A stretch of 64,000 nt of DNA from Acidimicrobiales bacterium (GTDB lineage Bacteria; Actinomycetota; Acidimicrobiia; Acidimicrobiales; SKKL01). Shown here piece after piece: positions 38,539-47,273 of this stretch; the first letter of the stretch is position 1; every line of letters starts with the position of its first letter. The stretch spans positions 372,001 to 436,000 of the forward strand of contig JAXHLR010000005.1 in the NCBI GenBank assembly GCA_034521975.1. The letters are read 5' to 3'. The position numbers and the translations under genes were made by a program. The notes beneath the pieces are model-generated. The model did no database searches. It worked only from the letters and a program-made list of their open reading frames with translations, and was not told the origin of the DNA.

Positions 38539-40399
38539 CCCCGACCGTCCCACCCGCCGCACGACTGCCCTCGCCGCCACCACCGCGCTCCTGCTGGTGC
38601 TGGCCACCGTCGCCGCGTCGGCCCCGGCCACCGCCCAGTCCGGCCCCCCGCCCGCCGAGACCGGTCCGGTGGTGGCCCTCGTCGCCGGCCCCGACGGCAC
38701 CGCCACGATCGAACACACCCCCAACGGCCGACCCGGCACGCTCGCCCAGGGGCCCGAGGTCACGTACCAGGCCCTCACCGAGATGAGCAACGACATCATG
38801 CGGCCCATCCAGTGGTCGCTCGACCGGGTCGGGGCCGAGTCGGTGTGGACCCACGCCGACGGGCGCCGCCAGGACAACGGCTCCCCGATCCTGATCGCCG
38901 TGGTCGACAGCGGCGTCGACCGCGACCACCCCGACCTGGCCGGACAGATCCGCACCGGCGGCAACTTCGTCGGCTTCGTCCCCGTCGCCGGCGAGCCCGT
39001 CGCCCCCGTCGACTCCGACGTCAGCGACGGCCTCGGCCACGGCACCCACGTCACCGGCATCATCGCCGCCGTCGCCGACAACAACATCGGCATCGCCGGC
39101 ATGTCGCCCGGCGTGTCGATCCTGCCGGTGCGGGTCCTCGACGACTCCGGCCAGGGCACCAACACCCAACTCGCCGCCGGCATCCTGTGGGCGGTGTCCC
39201 AGGGCGCCGACATCATCAACCTCAGCCTCGGCACCACCAGCGAGGACCCGGTCGTGCAGGCCGCAGTGCAGCACGCCGTCGACCACGACGTGGCCGTGCT
39301 CGCCGCCGTGGGCAACTGCGGCTCCAGCGGCAGCGGCGTCTGCGGCGGCACGCTCAACGCCCCGGTGTTCCCCGCAGCCTGGCCCGAGACCGTCGCCATC
39401 GCCGCCACCTCGAGCCCCACCCGAAGCGACCCCTGGCTCGACGAGCGGGCCACCTTCTCCACCCAGGCCACATGGGTCGACCTCGCCGCCCCCGGCGTCG
39501 ACATCCACGGCACCACCCCCGGCGGGGCCTACTCCGCGGAGTCCGGCACCTCCATGGCCGCCGCGGTCGCCACCGGCACCGCCGCGCTGGTGTGGGCCCG
39601 CTATCCCGCCGACTCGGCGACCGGGCTGCGCGACCGTCTCTACCGCAGCGCCCTCGACCTCGGCCCCACCGGGTCCGACCAGTCGTTCGGACACGGCCTC
39701 GTCCAGCCCCTCGACGCCGTCACCGCCGCCGGCGAGGTGATCCCCCTCGCCGGTCTCGACCCCGCCGAACGGGCCGCCATCCTGCTCGACCAGGCGTGCC
39801 CCGCCGGACTCGCCACCCCCGGCTTCGACGACGTCGACCCCGACGCCCCCCACGGCGACGCCATCGGCTGCGTGGCCGCATGGAGCATCGCCCTCGGCGT
39901 CGGCGACGGCCTCTACGCCCCCAACCGGGCGGTCACCCGCGCCCAGATGGCCACCTTCCTCGACCGCCTCATCACCACCACCGACGGCCGGGTCCCCTCC
40001 CGCCGGGGCGCGGTCCCCGACGCCTTCGGCGACGACGACGGAGCCGACCACGAAGGGGCCATCAACCGCCTCGCCGCCGCCGGGATCGTCGCCGGGCGCG
40101 ACGACGGCACCTACGGTCCCGCTGACCCCGTCACCCGCGCTCAGATGGCCACCTTCCTCGACCGCACCGCCACCTACCGCGCCACCACCCCGCTGCCCAC
40201 CGCCGAGCACACCTACACCGACACCGACGGGTCGACCCACGAGCCGGCCATCGCCCGGGTCACCGCGGCCGGCATCGCCCTCGGGGTCGGCGACGGCCTC
40301 TACGCCCCCAACCGGGCGGTCACCCGCGCCCAGATGGCCACCTTCCTCGGTCGCACCACCGGGCGCCTGGTCGCCGAGGGCCACACCACCCACCCGTGA
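38531..40399 (+). CDS. Subtilisin-like serine protease (S8) with SLH repeats
   Basis: 622 residues from TTG 38531. After the signal peptide ('LAATTALLLVLATVAASAPA') the S8 domain has the triad Asp in 'IAVVDSGVDRDHPDLAG', His in 'GLGHGTHVTGIIAAVADNNI', and Ser in 'SAESGTSMAAAVATGTAALV'. The oxyanion-hole Asn is in 'LAAVGNCGSS'. The usual Pro after GTSMAA is replaced by Ala. Three SLH repeats close the protein ('VTRAQMATFLDRL', 'VTRAQMATFLDRT', 'VTRAQMATFLGRT'). It would be a wall-anchored surface protease, perhaps processing the SLH proteins encoded upstream. Gene overlaps on both sides indicate one co-translated operon. Confidence 0.92.
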   Translation: MADPDRPTRRTTALAATTALLLVLATVAASAPATAQSGPPPAETGPVVALVAGPDGTATIEHTPNGRPGTLAQGPEVTYQALTEMSNDIMRPIQWSLDRVGAESVWTHADGRRQDNGSPILIAVVDSGVDRDHPDLAGQIRTGGNFVGFVPVAGEPVAPVDSDVSDGLGHGTHVTGIIAAVADNNIGIAGMSPGVSILPVRVLDDSGQGTNTQLAAGILWAVSQGADIINLSLGTTSEDPVVQAAVQHAVDHDVAVLAAVGNCGSSGSGVCGGTLNAPVFPAAWPETVAIAATSSPTRSDPWLDERATFSTQATWVDLAAPGVDIHGTTPGGAYSAESGTSMAAAVATGTAALVWARYPADSATGLRDRLYRSALDLGPTGSDQSFGHGLVQPLDAVTAAGEVIPLAGLDPAERAAILLDQACPAGLATPGFDDVDPDAPHGDAIGCVAAWSIALGVGDGLYAPNRAVTRAQMATFLDRLITTTDGRVPSRRGAVPDAFGDDDGADHEGAINRLAAAGIVAGRDDGTYGPADPVTRAQMATFLDRTATYRATTPLPTAEHTYTDTDGSTHEPAIARVTAAGIALGVGDGLYAPNRAVTRAQMATFLGRTTGRLVAEGHTTHP

Positions 40400-41283
40400 G
40401 CCGCCGGTGGCGCGACCTCGCCACCCGGGCGCTCACCGCCCGCAGGGCCGGAGGCCACCGCGTGCTCTACCTGGTGGCCGCGGCCGCGTTCGTCGCCGCC
40501 GCGCTCATCGGCTGGAGCGCCCTACCCGACCTCGACCAGGATCCCCGCTGGTGGCTGATCGCGGTGGGGGTGGTGGCCGCCGCGCCGCTCACCGCCCTGG
40601 TCAACGGCGCCGAGTACGCCGTCACCGCCCGCCTCGTCGGCTACCGGGTCGGCACCGTCGAAGCCACCCGCATCGCCATCCTCGCCTCGGCCGCCAACCT
40701 GTTGCCCCTCCCCGGAGCGGTCGCGGTGCGGGCCCAGGCGCTGCGCCGCCGCGGGGCCACCACCGGCCGGGCCGTGTGGGCCACCGCCGTCGCCGGCGCG
40801 GTGTGGGTCGGGGTCGCCCTGCTCGCCGCCGGGATCCTGCAACTCGACGGCGACCACCGGGCTGCGGCGCTGACCGCCACGCTGCTCGGCGTGGTCGTCG
40901 TCGCCGGGGCCGCGGTGGCGGCCTGGACCCTCACCCGCGGTCTGCCCGTCGGCCCCGTGCTCGCCCTGGTGGCCGTCGAGGTCGCCTCGGTGGCGGTGGG
41001 GGCCGGGCGCTACCTGCTGGTCGTCCACGCCCTGGGTTTCGCCATCGAACCCCGCCAGGCCATCGCCCTGGCCGTCGCCGGGATCCTCGCCTCGCTCATC
41101 GGGATCCTCCCCGGCGGGCTCGGCGTCCGCGAGCTTCTGGCCGGCGCCATCGCCCCGCTGGTGGGCCTGGCCGCCTCGGTCGGGGTCATCGGCTCGGCGG
41201 TCGACCGCCTCATCGGCCTGCCCGCCCTGGCCGTCATGGCCCTGGCCGTCTCGGCCCGGCCCCCACCCGACGCCGATCAGTAG
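40396..41283 (+). CDS. Lysylphosphatidylglycerol synthase TM region-like membrane protein
   Basis: A 295-residue membrane protein with about eight hydrophobic helices, of the UPF0104/YbhN (LPG synthase transmembrane) group. Typical features are 'ATRIAILASAANLLPLPGAV', 'AGILASLIGILPGGLGVREL' and the ensuing 'AGAIAPLVGLAASVGVIGSA', the conserved glycine/proline loop of the family. The soluble aminoacyl-transfer domain of true MprF proteins is missing, so lipid flipping or transport is more likely than lysine transfer. It begins with GTG overlapping the subtilase stop, so it is made with the SLH enzymes. A paralogue is at 55091-56092. Confidence 0.75.
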   Translation: MSRRWRDLATRALTARRAGGHRVLYLVAAAAFVAAALIGWSALPDLDQDPRWWLIAVGVVAAAPLTALVNGAEYAVTARLVGYRVGTVEATRIAILASAANLLPLPGAVAVRAQALRRRGATTGRAVWATAVAGAVWVGVALLAAGILQLDGDHRAAALTATLLGVVVVAGAAVAAWTLTRGLPVGPVLALVAVEVASVAVGAGRYLLVVHALGFAIEPRQAIALAVAGILASLIGILPGGLGVRELLAGAIAPLVGLAASVGVIGSAVDRLIGLPALAVMALAVSARPPPDADQ

Positions 41284-42845
41284 GCGAAGACCCGCTGTGG
41301 GCTCGTTCCCACCCCGTTGGTGGCCCAGGTGCGGATCTCGAGCCCCGGCGCCGGTGGGCCGCCGTGGAGGAACACCAGCTCGGTGTCGGCGTCGGCCACC
41401 GCCCGCTCGACCAGCTCCCCCTCCTGCCACAGCTCGACCACCCGGTGCACGGGCTGGTCGTCGTGGCCGAGGTCGTCGCCGGGACCCAGGCGTAGGGCGA
41501 TCAGCCCCGACGGGGTGGTCGTGGAGCTGACCGTGGGCGCGGTGGGCGGTGTCGCCCCGACGTCGAAGGTCCACGCCGTGTCCTGGGACGCGGCGCTCAC
41601 CTCGGCCACCACCGTCGACCCCGAGGGCACGTGCCGGTCGAGCGAGATCGCCACCGTGCTGGCCGGATAGTTGCCGAACTGGACCCGCTCGGCGTCGGCG
41701 GGGATCGTCTGACCGTCGACGAGCACCTCGGCCTCGTAGGGGCCGGTCACCGGGACCGGGAAGATCACATACAGGTGGTTGGGACGGTGGTGCACGGTCT
41801 GGCCGTGCCCGGGGAACTGCACCAGGTCGGGCACCTGGGCCGGTTCGGCGGTGCCCCGCAGCACGTCGAGCACCGCCACCCACCGCAGCGGACCGGGCTC
41901 GGTCGGCTGGTGGTGCTCACCGAAGCCGGTGGCCAACCAGTCGGGGTTGAGCATCCACGCCGCGTGTCCCGGGCTGTTCAACCACCCCGAGATGGTCTGC
42001 TGGTTGGTCAGCGGCGCCAGCCCGCCGAACAGGTTGGACGCCTCGGCCGCGGCCTGGCCCTCGGGGGACGACAGCGGCAGCAACGGATCCTGGTCGTGGG
42101 TGAGCTCCTGGTTGCGGATCGCATAGCGGGCGTGGGCCTCGGCCCCCTGGCTCCACAACGGGTTCTCGGCCAGTGTGCCGAGCCCGGCGCCGTCGCGGTG
42201 CAGGTTGAGCCAGCCCAACCAGTCGTCGTGGTCGGGGAGCGGGTCGACCGGTGGCGCCGGTGCAGGGGCGACCAGATGCCCCGCCACCGACCGGGTGCGG
42301 CGCTGCATCTCGGTCGACTCGGAGAACCCGACCATCATCGCCCCCCGGCCAAGACCCCCCGCCAGCCGGTCCAGCCAGTAGACCTCGCCGCCACCGTCGG
42401 GCGGCCGGTCGAACACGTTGTGGTACACCAGGTCGACGAACCCGGCGTCGGTCAGCTCGCCGTAGCGGCCCCGGAACTCCGACGAGGTGGCGAAGCGCTC
42501 CGCGACCCGCCACAGGTCGACCCCCGCCAGGTGGTGGCGGGTCTCCCAGTGGATCAGGCCCGCCAGGTCGGGTTCGCGGAGGAAGAACGCCCGGTACAGC
42601 CGGTACACCGAACCCCGCTGGGGCAACGCCACCCCCGGCTCGGACCCGTCGGCGGCCAGCGGCTCGACCCCGCCCGAGCCCTCGGGCACCGGCTCGGCGG
42701 CGGGGGAGGGGTCGCCCGACTGGACCGTGGGCTGGGCCAGGAGCGGTGCCGGGGCCATCCCGAGGTCGACGCCGACGGCCACCCCGAAGGTGGTTGCCAC
42801 CAGCGCGGCCGCAGCCGCGGCTGCTCTGGCTGTGCGACGCCGCAT
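41277..42845 (-). CDS. Secreted DUF4214 - CAP domain protein
   Basis: 522 residues. The signal peptide ('RTARAAAAAAALVATTFGVA') and a Pro/Ser/Glu linker precede two DUF4214 units (about 78-185: 'VYRLYRAFFLREPDLAGLIH', 'FATSSEFRGRYGEL', 'LVYHNVFDRPPDGGGEVYWL', 'FSESTEMQRR'). A CAP/SCP domain (about 205-345) follows: 'WLNLHRDGAGLGTLAENPL', 'WSQGAEAHARYAIRNQELTH', 'SGWLNSPGHAAWMLNPDWLA'. The C-terminus is a beta-rich region that begins 'VPDLVQFPGHGQTVHHRPN' and carries a late Ig-like stretch. The domain order is the reverse of the protein at 22779. It converges with the membrane protein gene, overlapping it by 7 nt. Confidence 0.87.
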   Translation of the reverse strand: MRRRTARAAAAAAALVATTFGVAVGVDLGMAPAPLLAQPTVQSGDPSPAAEPVPEGSGGVEPLAADGSEPGVALPQRGSVYRLYRAFFLREPDLAGLIHWETRHHLAGVDLWRVAERFATSSEFRGRYGELTDAGFVDLVYHNVFDRPPDGGGEVYWLDRLAGGLGRGAMMVGFSESTEMQRRTRSVAGHLVAPAPAPPVDPLPDHDDWLGWLNLHRDGAGLGTLAENPLWSQGAEAHARYAIRNQELTHDQDPLLPLSSPEGQAAAEASNLFGGLAPLTNQQTISGWLNSPGHAAWMLNPDWLATGFGEHHQPTEPGPLRWVAVLDVLRGTAEPAQVPDLVQFPGHGQTVHHRPNHLYVIFPVPVTGPYEAEVLVDGQTIPADAERVQFGNYPASTVAISLDRHVPSGSTVVAEVSAASQDTAWTFDVGATPPTAPTVSSTTTPSGLIALRLGPGDDLGHDDQPVHRVVELWQEGELVERAVADADTELVFLHGGPPAPGLEIRTWATNGVGTSPQRVFAY

Positions 42846-43008
42846 GGCGGCACACTACCCGCCTGCCCGGTGCGCTACGGGTGCAGCCACGGAAGTCTCA
42901 AGTGTGTGCCCCACACTGCCGACATGACAGAGTAGTGTCGGCCATGTAGGGCGCGGGTGGAGATGGCCGCAGGCCGCTCCGGCAGTTAACCGACCTTGAG
43001 GTTGTCCA

Positions 43009-44778
43009 GTGCAGAACTCTTCGACCCGCCCGGCTCCCCGCACCAGCGCCGCCCTCGCGCGCCCCGTGCTCCTGGTGGCCGGACTGCTCTCGTTGCTGGG
43101 TGCCACCCTCGTGGCCGCAGGCCCCGCCGGCGCCCAAACCGAGTACGCCCCCGGCGACCACGTCGAGATCCCCGACACCCCGCCCGCCCCCGACGGCGAG
43201 GTCACCACCTTCAGCACCGGCGGCACCACCACCGCCCTGGCCATCGACGGCAGGGGCTGGGGCCACGGCGTGGGGCTCGGCCAGTGGGGCGCCTACGGCT
43301 ACGCCCGCGACCACGGGTGGAGCTACACCCAGATCCTCAACCACTTCTACGGCCAGACCACCGCCGGCTCGGTCGGCAACCAGCTCATCACTGTGCGCCT
43401 CGAAGCCCACACCGACGGCTACACCTCGGCCTATCTGGCCCAGGGCAACATGACCATCACCACCAAGGAAGGCCAGTCGGTCCAACAGCGCGACAAGGCC
43501 ATGCGCTTCCGCCGCTTCGCCCCCAACCGGTTCTACGTCGAGCACGCGCCCAGCTGCGCCGGCCCCTGGACCCGGGTCGACGGCCTCGAGATCGCCAGCT
43601 CCGAGATCCACATCAAGGCCCCACAGGTCACCAACCCCAGCCTCGACCAGACCCTCGCCGTGTGCACCGGTGGGTCCAACATGCGTTGGTACCGCGGCGA
43701 CATCCGCGCCGTGGCCGACCCTGGCGGCGTCCAGCGCACCGTCAACGCCGTGGCCCTCGAGTCCTACCTGCGGGGCGTGGTGCCCCGCGAGGCCCCCGCC
43801 AGCTGGGGCGACGTGCCCGGCGGCATCCACGCGCTGCGGGCCCAGGCGGTGGCCGCCCGCACCTACACCATCGCCGAGAACCGCTGGAGCTACGCCCGTA
43901 CCTGCGACACCACCTCGTGTCACGTCTACGGCGGCCGAGCCGAGCGCAAGAACGGCTCCACCGCCGTCCTCGAGCACGCCAACACCAACCAGGCCGTGGC
44001 CAGCACCGCGGGCGAGATCCGAGTCCGCGGCGGCGAACCCATCTACTCCCAGTACTCCGCCTCCACCGGCGGACACACCAAGTCCCAGGGGGCCACCGGC
44101 TCGCGTGGCTGGTTCCCCGCCGTGCCCGATGAAGGCGACAAGGTGTCGCCCCGCCACACCTGGACCCTCAACGTGCCGGTCAGCACCCTCGAGTCCCGCT
44201 ACGGCAAGGGGTCGCTGCAGGCGGTGACGGTGCTGTCCCGCAACGGGCTCGGCCCCGACGGTGGCCGCGTCGACCGGGTCCGGCTGGAGTTCAGCGGCGG
44301 CAACGTCGAGATCAGCGGCAACCAGTTCCGCCGCAACGCCGGCCTCTACTCCGACTGGTTCGTCCTCGGCCAGGTCGTGGCCGCACCCGCCCCGAGCCCG
44401 TCGCCGTCTCCTGGCTCGGTGTCCTGTCCCGCCGAGGGCCTCGGTTCGGTGCAGCGCCTCTACACCGCCTACTTCGGTCGTGCCTACGACAGCGCCGGCA
44501 TGGCCTTCTGGGCCGACCGGCGCGAGCGGGGCTGGGGCCTCGAACGCATCTCGAGCCACTTCGCCGCCTCGTCGGAGTTCAACCGCCTCTACGGCGAGCT
44601 CTCCGACGCCGACTTCCTCGACCGGGTCTACACCAGCGTCATGAACCGTCCCGCCGACCGCGAAGGCCGTGAGCACTGGATGCCACGACTCGAGTCCGGC
44701 GCGATCTCGCGGGGCCGGCTCATGCTGGTCTTCTCCGACACCTCCGAGTACAAGCGCCTCACCGGGAACTGCGCGTGA
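43009..44778 (+). CDS. SpoIID/LytB-domain protein with C-terminal DUF4214
   Basis: 589 residues from GTG 43009 (TGAGG upstream). A signal peptide ('LVAGLLSLLGATLVAAGPAG') and the segment 'AIDGRGWGHGVGLGQWGAYG' open a SpoIID-like domain. Conserved blocks include 'VNAVALESYLRGVVPREAPA', 'IHALRAQAVAARTYTIAENR' and 'PIYSQYSASTGGHTKSQG'. SpoIID proteins are peptidoglycan lytic transglycosylases; the catalytic glutamate position corresponds to the E in 'VALESYLRGVVPRE'. A Pro/Ser linker leads to two DUF4214 units ('VQRLYTAYFGRAYDSAGMAF', 'DRVYTSVMNRPADREGREHW'). It is the third protein in the window using that module. The next gene overlaps by GTGA. Confidence 0.87.
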   Translation: MQNSSTRPAPRTSAALARPVLLVAGLLSLLGATLVAAGPAGAQTEYAPGDHVEIPDTPPAPDGEVTTFSTGGTTTALAIDGRGWGHGVGLGQWGAYGYARDHGWSYTQILNHFYGQTTAGSVGNQLITVRLEAHTDGYTSAYLAQGNMTITTKEGQSVQQRDKAMRFRRFAPNRFYVEHAPSCAGPWTRVDGLEIASSEIHIKAPQVTNPSLDQTLAVCTGGSNMRWYRGDIRAVADPGGVQRTVNAVALESYLRGVVPREAPASWGDVPGGIHALRAQAVAARTYTIAENRWSYARTCDTTSCHVYGGRAERKNGSTAVLEHANTNQAVASTAGEIRVRGGEPIYSQYSASTGGHTKSQGATGSRGWFPAVPDEGDKVSPRHTWTLNVPVSTLESRYGKGSLQAVTVLSRNGLGPDGGRVDRVRLEFSGGNVEISGNQFRRNAGLYSDWFVLGQVVAAPAPSPSPSPGSVSCPAEGLGSVQRLYTAYFGRAYDSAGMAFWADRRERGWGLERISSHFAASSEFNRLYGELSDADFLDRVYTSVMNRPADREGREHWMPRLESGAISRGRLMLVFSDTSEYKRLTGNCA

Positions 44779-45077
44779 CCGCAGCCGACGGCGGCGGCCC
44801 GAAGCGGAAGCTGGCGGCGGTCGCCCGCAGCGTCCTGCGCCCGCTGGTGGTGCGCATCAGGTGGGTGGCCGGCAGGCTCGACCTCGGCGGCGTCGCCGAA
44901 GCCGACGCCGCCACCCGAGCGGTGGGCAGCCTGCGGGCCAGCCTCGCCACCCTCGAGGTCACCGTCGCCGAACAGGTCGAGGAGATCGCCGAGCTGCGCT
45001 CCGAGGTCGACGCCCTGCGGTCCCGCCTCGACGGCGGGGCGGTCCCGCCGGATCTGCCGGCACCATCGGCCCCCTGA
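44775..45077 (+). CDS. Small coiled-coil protein, unknown function
   Basis: 100 residues, starting at GTG overlapping the SpoIID stop by 4 nt. An N-terminal basic part ('GGGPKRKLAAVARSVLRPLV') is followed by a heptad-like stretch 'LRASLATLEVTVAEQVEEIA' and 'ELRSEVDALRSRLDGG', predicted as a coiled coil. There is no signal peptide. A similar short coiled coil occurs at the N-terminus of the methyltransferase at 62009-63244. It may be a scaffolding partner of the wall enzyme; no family was recognised. Confidence 0.6.
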   Translation: MTAADGGGPKRKLAAVARSVLRPLVVRIRWVAGRLDLGGVAEADAATRAVGSLRASLATLEVTVAEQVEEIAELRSEVDALRSRLDGGAVPPDLPAPSAP

Positions 45078-45140
45078 GGTCGTTTCCTGCCGGCAGAACA
45101 TGGTTTGGTGGGGCGCGGTGAGCCACGCCGGCAGAACGGG

Positions 45141-47183
45141 CTACTGGTTGCGGATCACCTCGTCTGGCTCTGCCTCGGGCTGGGTCTCGGTGAGGGTCGG
45201 ACGGTCGCGGCGGATGATCATGGCGCGGCCGATGCCGACGCCGCGCCAGGTCGAGCGGTGATACGGCGTGGGCGCGTCGCCGAAGGCGTGGATGAACCCG
45301 TCGCGGTCCATGACCCACCCGCCGTTGCCGTCGGGTGAGGCCACGACGCTGCGGGCGTGGTCGACGTCGCGCTCATAGGCCGGCGACGAGTGCCGCGGTG
45401 CACCGCCGAAGCTGTGGAGGCCACCCCAGGCGTCGAGGATCCACCCGCTGGTGCCGTCGGGTCGCAGGCAGAAGTCGCGGGCCATGTCCCAGTTGGGCCA
45501 GCGGGGCTCGGACCCCTCGAGCACCGGGACGTTGCCGAAGCGATGCAGCGCACCGAAGGCGTCGAGCACGTAGCCGCCGGTGCCCGCCCGGATCGTCTCC
45601 ACGGCCCGGGCGACGTTGCGAAACGGCCAGGTGGCCGACGGGGCGACCGCGGGGACGTTGCCGAAGGGGTGCAGCCCGCCCGACCAGTCGAGCACCCAGC
45701 CGGTGAAGTCGTCGGGACCGCGGGCCACATCGACACAGACGGCGTGGCCGGGCCGGTAGAACGACGGCTGCACCGCGGGCGTCCGCCCGAAGCCGTGCAG
45801 GCCGCCGTAGGCATCGAGGATGTAGCCGCCCACATCCATGCGCACCGCGCTGCGGGCGACCTCCCAGCCCGACCAGTAGTTGCGTTGCCGGGGATGCAGC
45901 ACGCCCTGGCCGCCCGCGGGATGCAGGCCGCCGTAGGCGTCGAGGGTGAACAGCGCCGGTTCGTCGGGAGCGGGCCGCCACTTGGGCAGCGGGAACGGCA
46001 TGCTGTGGATCACGTCGTGCTGGACCTGGTCGCGGAGCGAGGCGAGCTGGGTCTGCACGTGGTCGCCGGGACACGACGTGGCGCTCACGTCGCGGTGGCC
46101 CGACACCGTCGACAGCCACGCTCTGGTGTCTTCCGGGTAGCGGCTCGACCCCAGGCTCACCGCCGAGCGTGCCGCGCGTGCATCGAGGCCGTACTCGCCG
46201 CAGATCCAGGCCATCAGCCGGCGGAGGGCCTGGCGCTGGGCGGTGGAGACCGTGGCCGCAGGGGGGCTGGCCCCCGGGTGGTGCTGGCCCAGCAGGGCGA
46301 TGCCGACGCTGCCGGTGTTGAACCCCGCGGCATGACCGCCGATGACCGGCCCGTCGAGGCTGCCGGTGCGGCCCTCGTAGATGGTGCCGAAGCGGTCGAT
46401 GAGGTAGTTGTAGGCGATGTCGCACCAGCCGTTGTTGTTGACGTGGTGGTGGTAGATGCCCCGGATGAGCGACGGGGCCTCCGACGCCGAGTAGTCGTTC
46501 ACGTTCACCGTGTGGTGCACGATGAGGCGTTCGAGCCGGTCGGCGTGACGGGGGCCGGGACCGCAGTTGCCGTTCTCCGATGCCCAGTCGCCCGCGCCCC
46601 AGGTGCTGCGGCGGACGATGCCGGGCCCGGCTGGCGCCGCGACCGCGGCGGCGAGGCCGAACCAGCCCGGCGACGGGTCGCGGGGGCGCAGGGTGTCGAG
46701 GCGCACCGAGTGCATCTGCCCCCGCACCAGCTCGATCTCGACGGTCTCGGTGCCGTCGCCCACCCAGATGGGTCCGACGCCGGCCCGACCGTTTCCCTCG
46801 CCCGACCCGGGGTCGGGGGCCTCCTCGGGGTTGGCCACGGCGTGGACCCACGGCGACCAGCCGTCGGGGCCCCGTCCCCGGATCCGTAGCTCGGCGTCGT
46901 TGGCGCCGTCCCAGCCCACGGTGATCATCGGGCCGGGCAGCGGCAGGTCGACCGCGGTGGTCCACCCGGGACCGACCGTGATCGGTGTGGTGCCGTTGGT
47001 GGCGAAGGGGGTGACACCGTCGGTGAGGGCCATGGACTCGACGTCGAGTCCGGGTCGGGTCTGGCGGGCGAAGGGGAGGCCGACGCCCCCGATGGCGACC
47101 CAGGCCAGCGAGGTGCCTGCACCGGTGATGAAGGCACGACGGGAGGTGCCGGCGGCGGGGCGGGAGGAGGGTTCAGCGGTCAT
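45141..47183 (-). CDS. TAT-exported N-acetylmuramoyl-L-alanine amidase (PGRP-like) with six repeats
   Basis: 680 residues. A twin-arginine signal ('SRRAFITGAG' at 14-23) is followed by a beta-sandwich-like stretch and an amidase_2/PGRP domain (about 205-370). It shows zinc His in 'LIVHHTVNVNDYSASEAP', 'GWCDIAYNYLIDRFGTIYEG', 'GHAAGFNTGSVGIALLGQHH' and the second zinc site in 'VSGHRDVSATSCPGDHV'. The domain cuts the bond between muramic acid and L-alanine in peptidoglycan. From about residue 415 come six repeats of about 42 residues with the core '(Y/W)(V/I)LDA.GGLH.FG..P', probably a small beta-propeller-like wall or polymer binder. Surface-wall turnover fits the neighbouring polymer export genes. 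Confidence 0.88.
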   Translation of the reverse strand: MTAEPSSRPAAGTSRRAFITGAGTSLAWVAIGGVGLPFARQTRPGLDVESMALTDGVTPFATNGTTPITVGPGWTTAVDLPLPGPMITVGWDGANDAELRIRGRGPDGWSPWVHAVANPEEAPDPGSGEGNGRAGVGPIWVGDGTETVEIELVRGQMHSVRLDTLRPRDPSPGWFGLAAAVAAPAGPGIVRRSTWGAGDWASENGNCGPGPRHADRLERLIVHHTVNVNDYSASEAPSLIRGIYHHHVNNNGWCDIAYNYLIDRFGTIYEGRTGSLDGPVIGGHAAGFNTGSVGIALLGQHHPGASPPAATVSTAQRQALRRLMAWICGEYGLDARAARSAVSLGSSRYPEDTRAWLSTVSGHRDVSATSCPGDHVQTQLASLRDQVQHDVIHSMPFPLPKWRPAPDEPALFTLDAYGGLHPAGGQGVLHPRQRNYWSGWEVARSAVRMDVGGYILDAYGGLHGFGRTPAVQPSFYRPGHAVCVDVARGPDDFTGWVLDWSGGLHPFGNVPAVAPSATWPFRNVARAVETIRAGTGGYVLDAFGALHRFGNVPVLEGSEPRWPNWDMARDFCLRPDGTSGWILDAWGGLHSFGGAPRHSSPAYERDVDHARSVVASPDGNGGWVMDRDGFIHAFGDAPTPYHRSTWRGVGIGRAMIIRRDRPTLTETQPEAEPDEVIRNQ

Positions 47184-47273
47184 GGTGTGCCTCGGGAGAG
47201 ATGAACGCGTACGACCCCGGAGGGGGCACTCCGCCCGCCCACACAGTATGGCCGACCGACCGCGGCCGGTGGG

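Noticed and set aside
45089-45137. Direct repeat GCCGGCAGAAC twice, 38 nt apart, between convergent genes
   Set aside because: 11 bp, GC-rich, with no further symmetry; likely chance.
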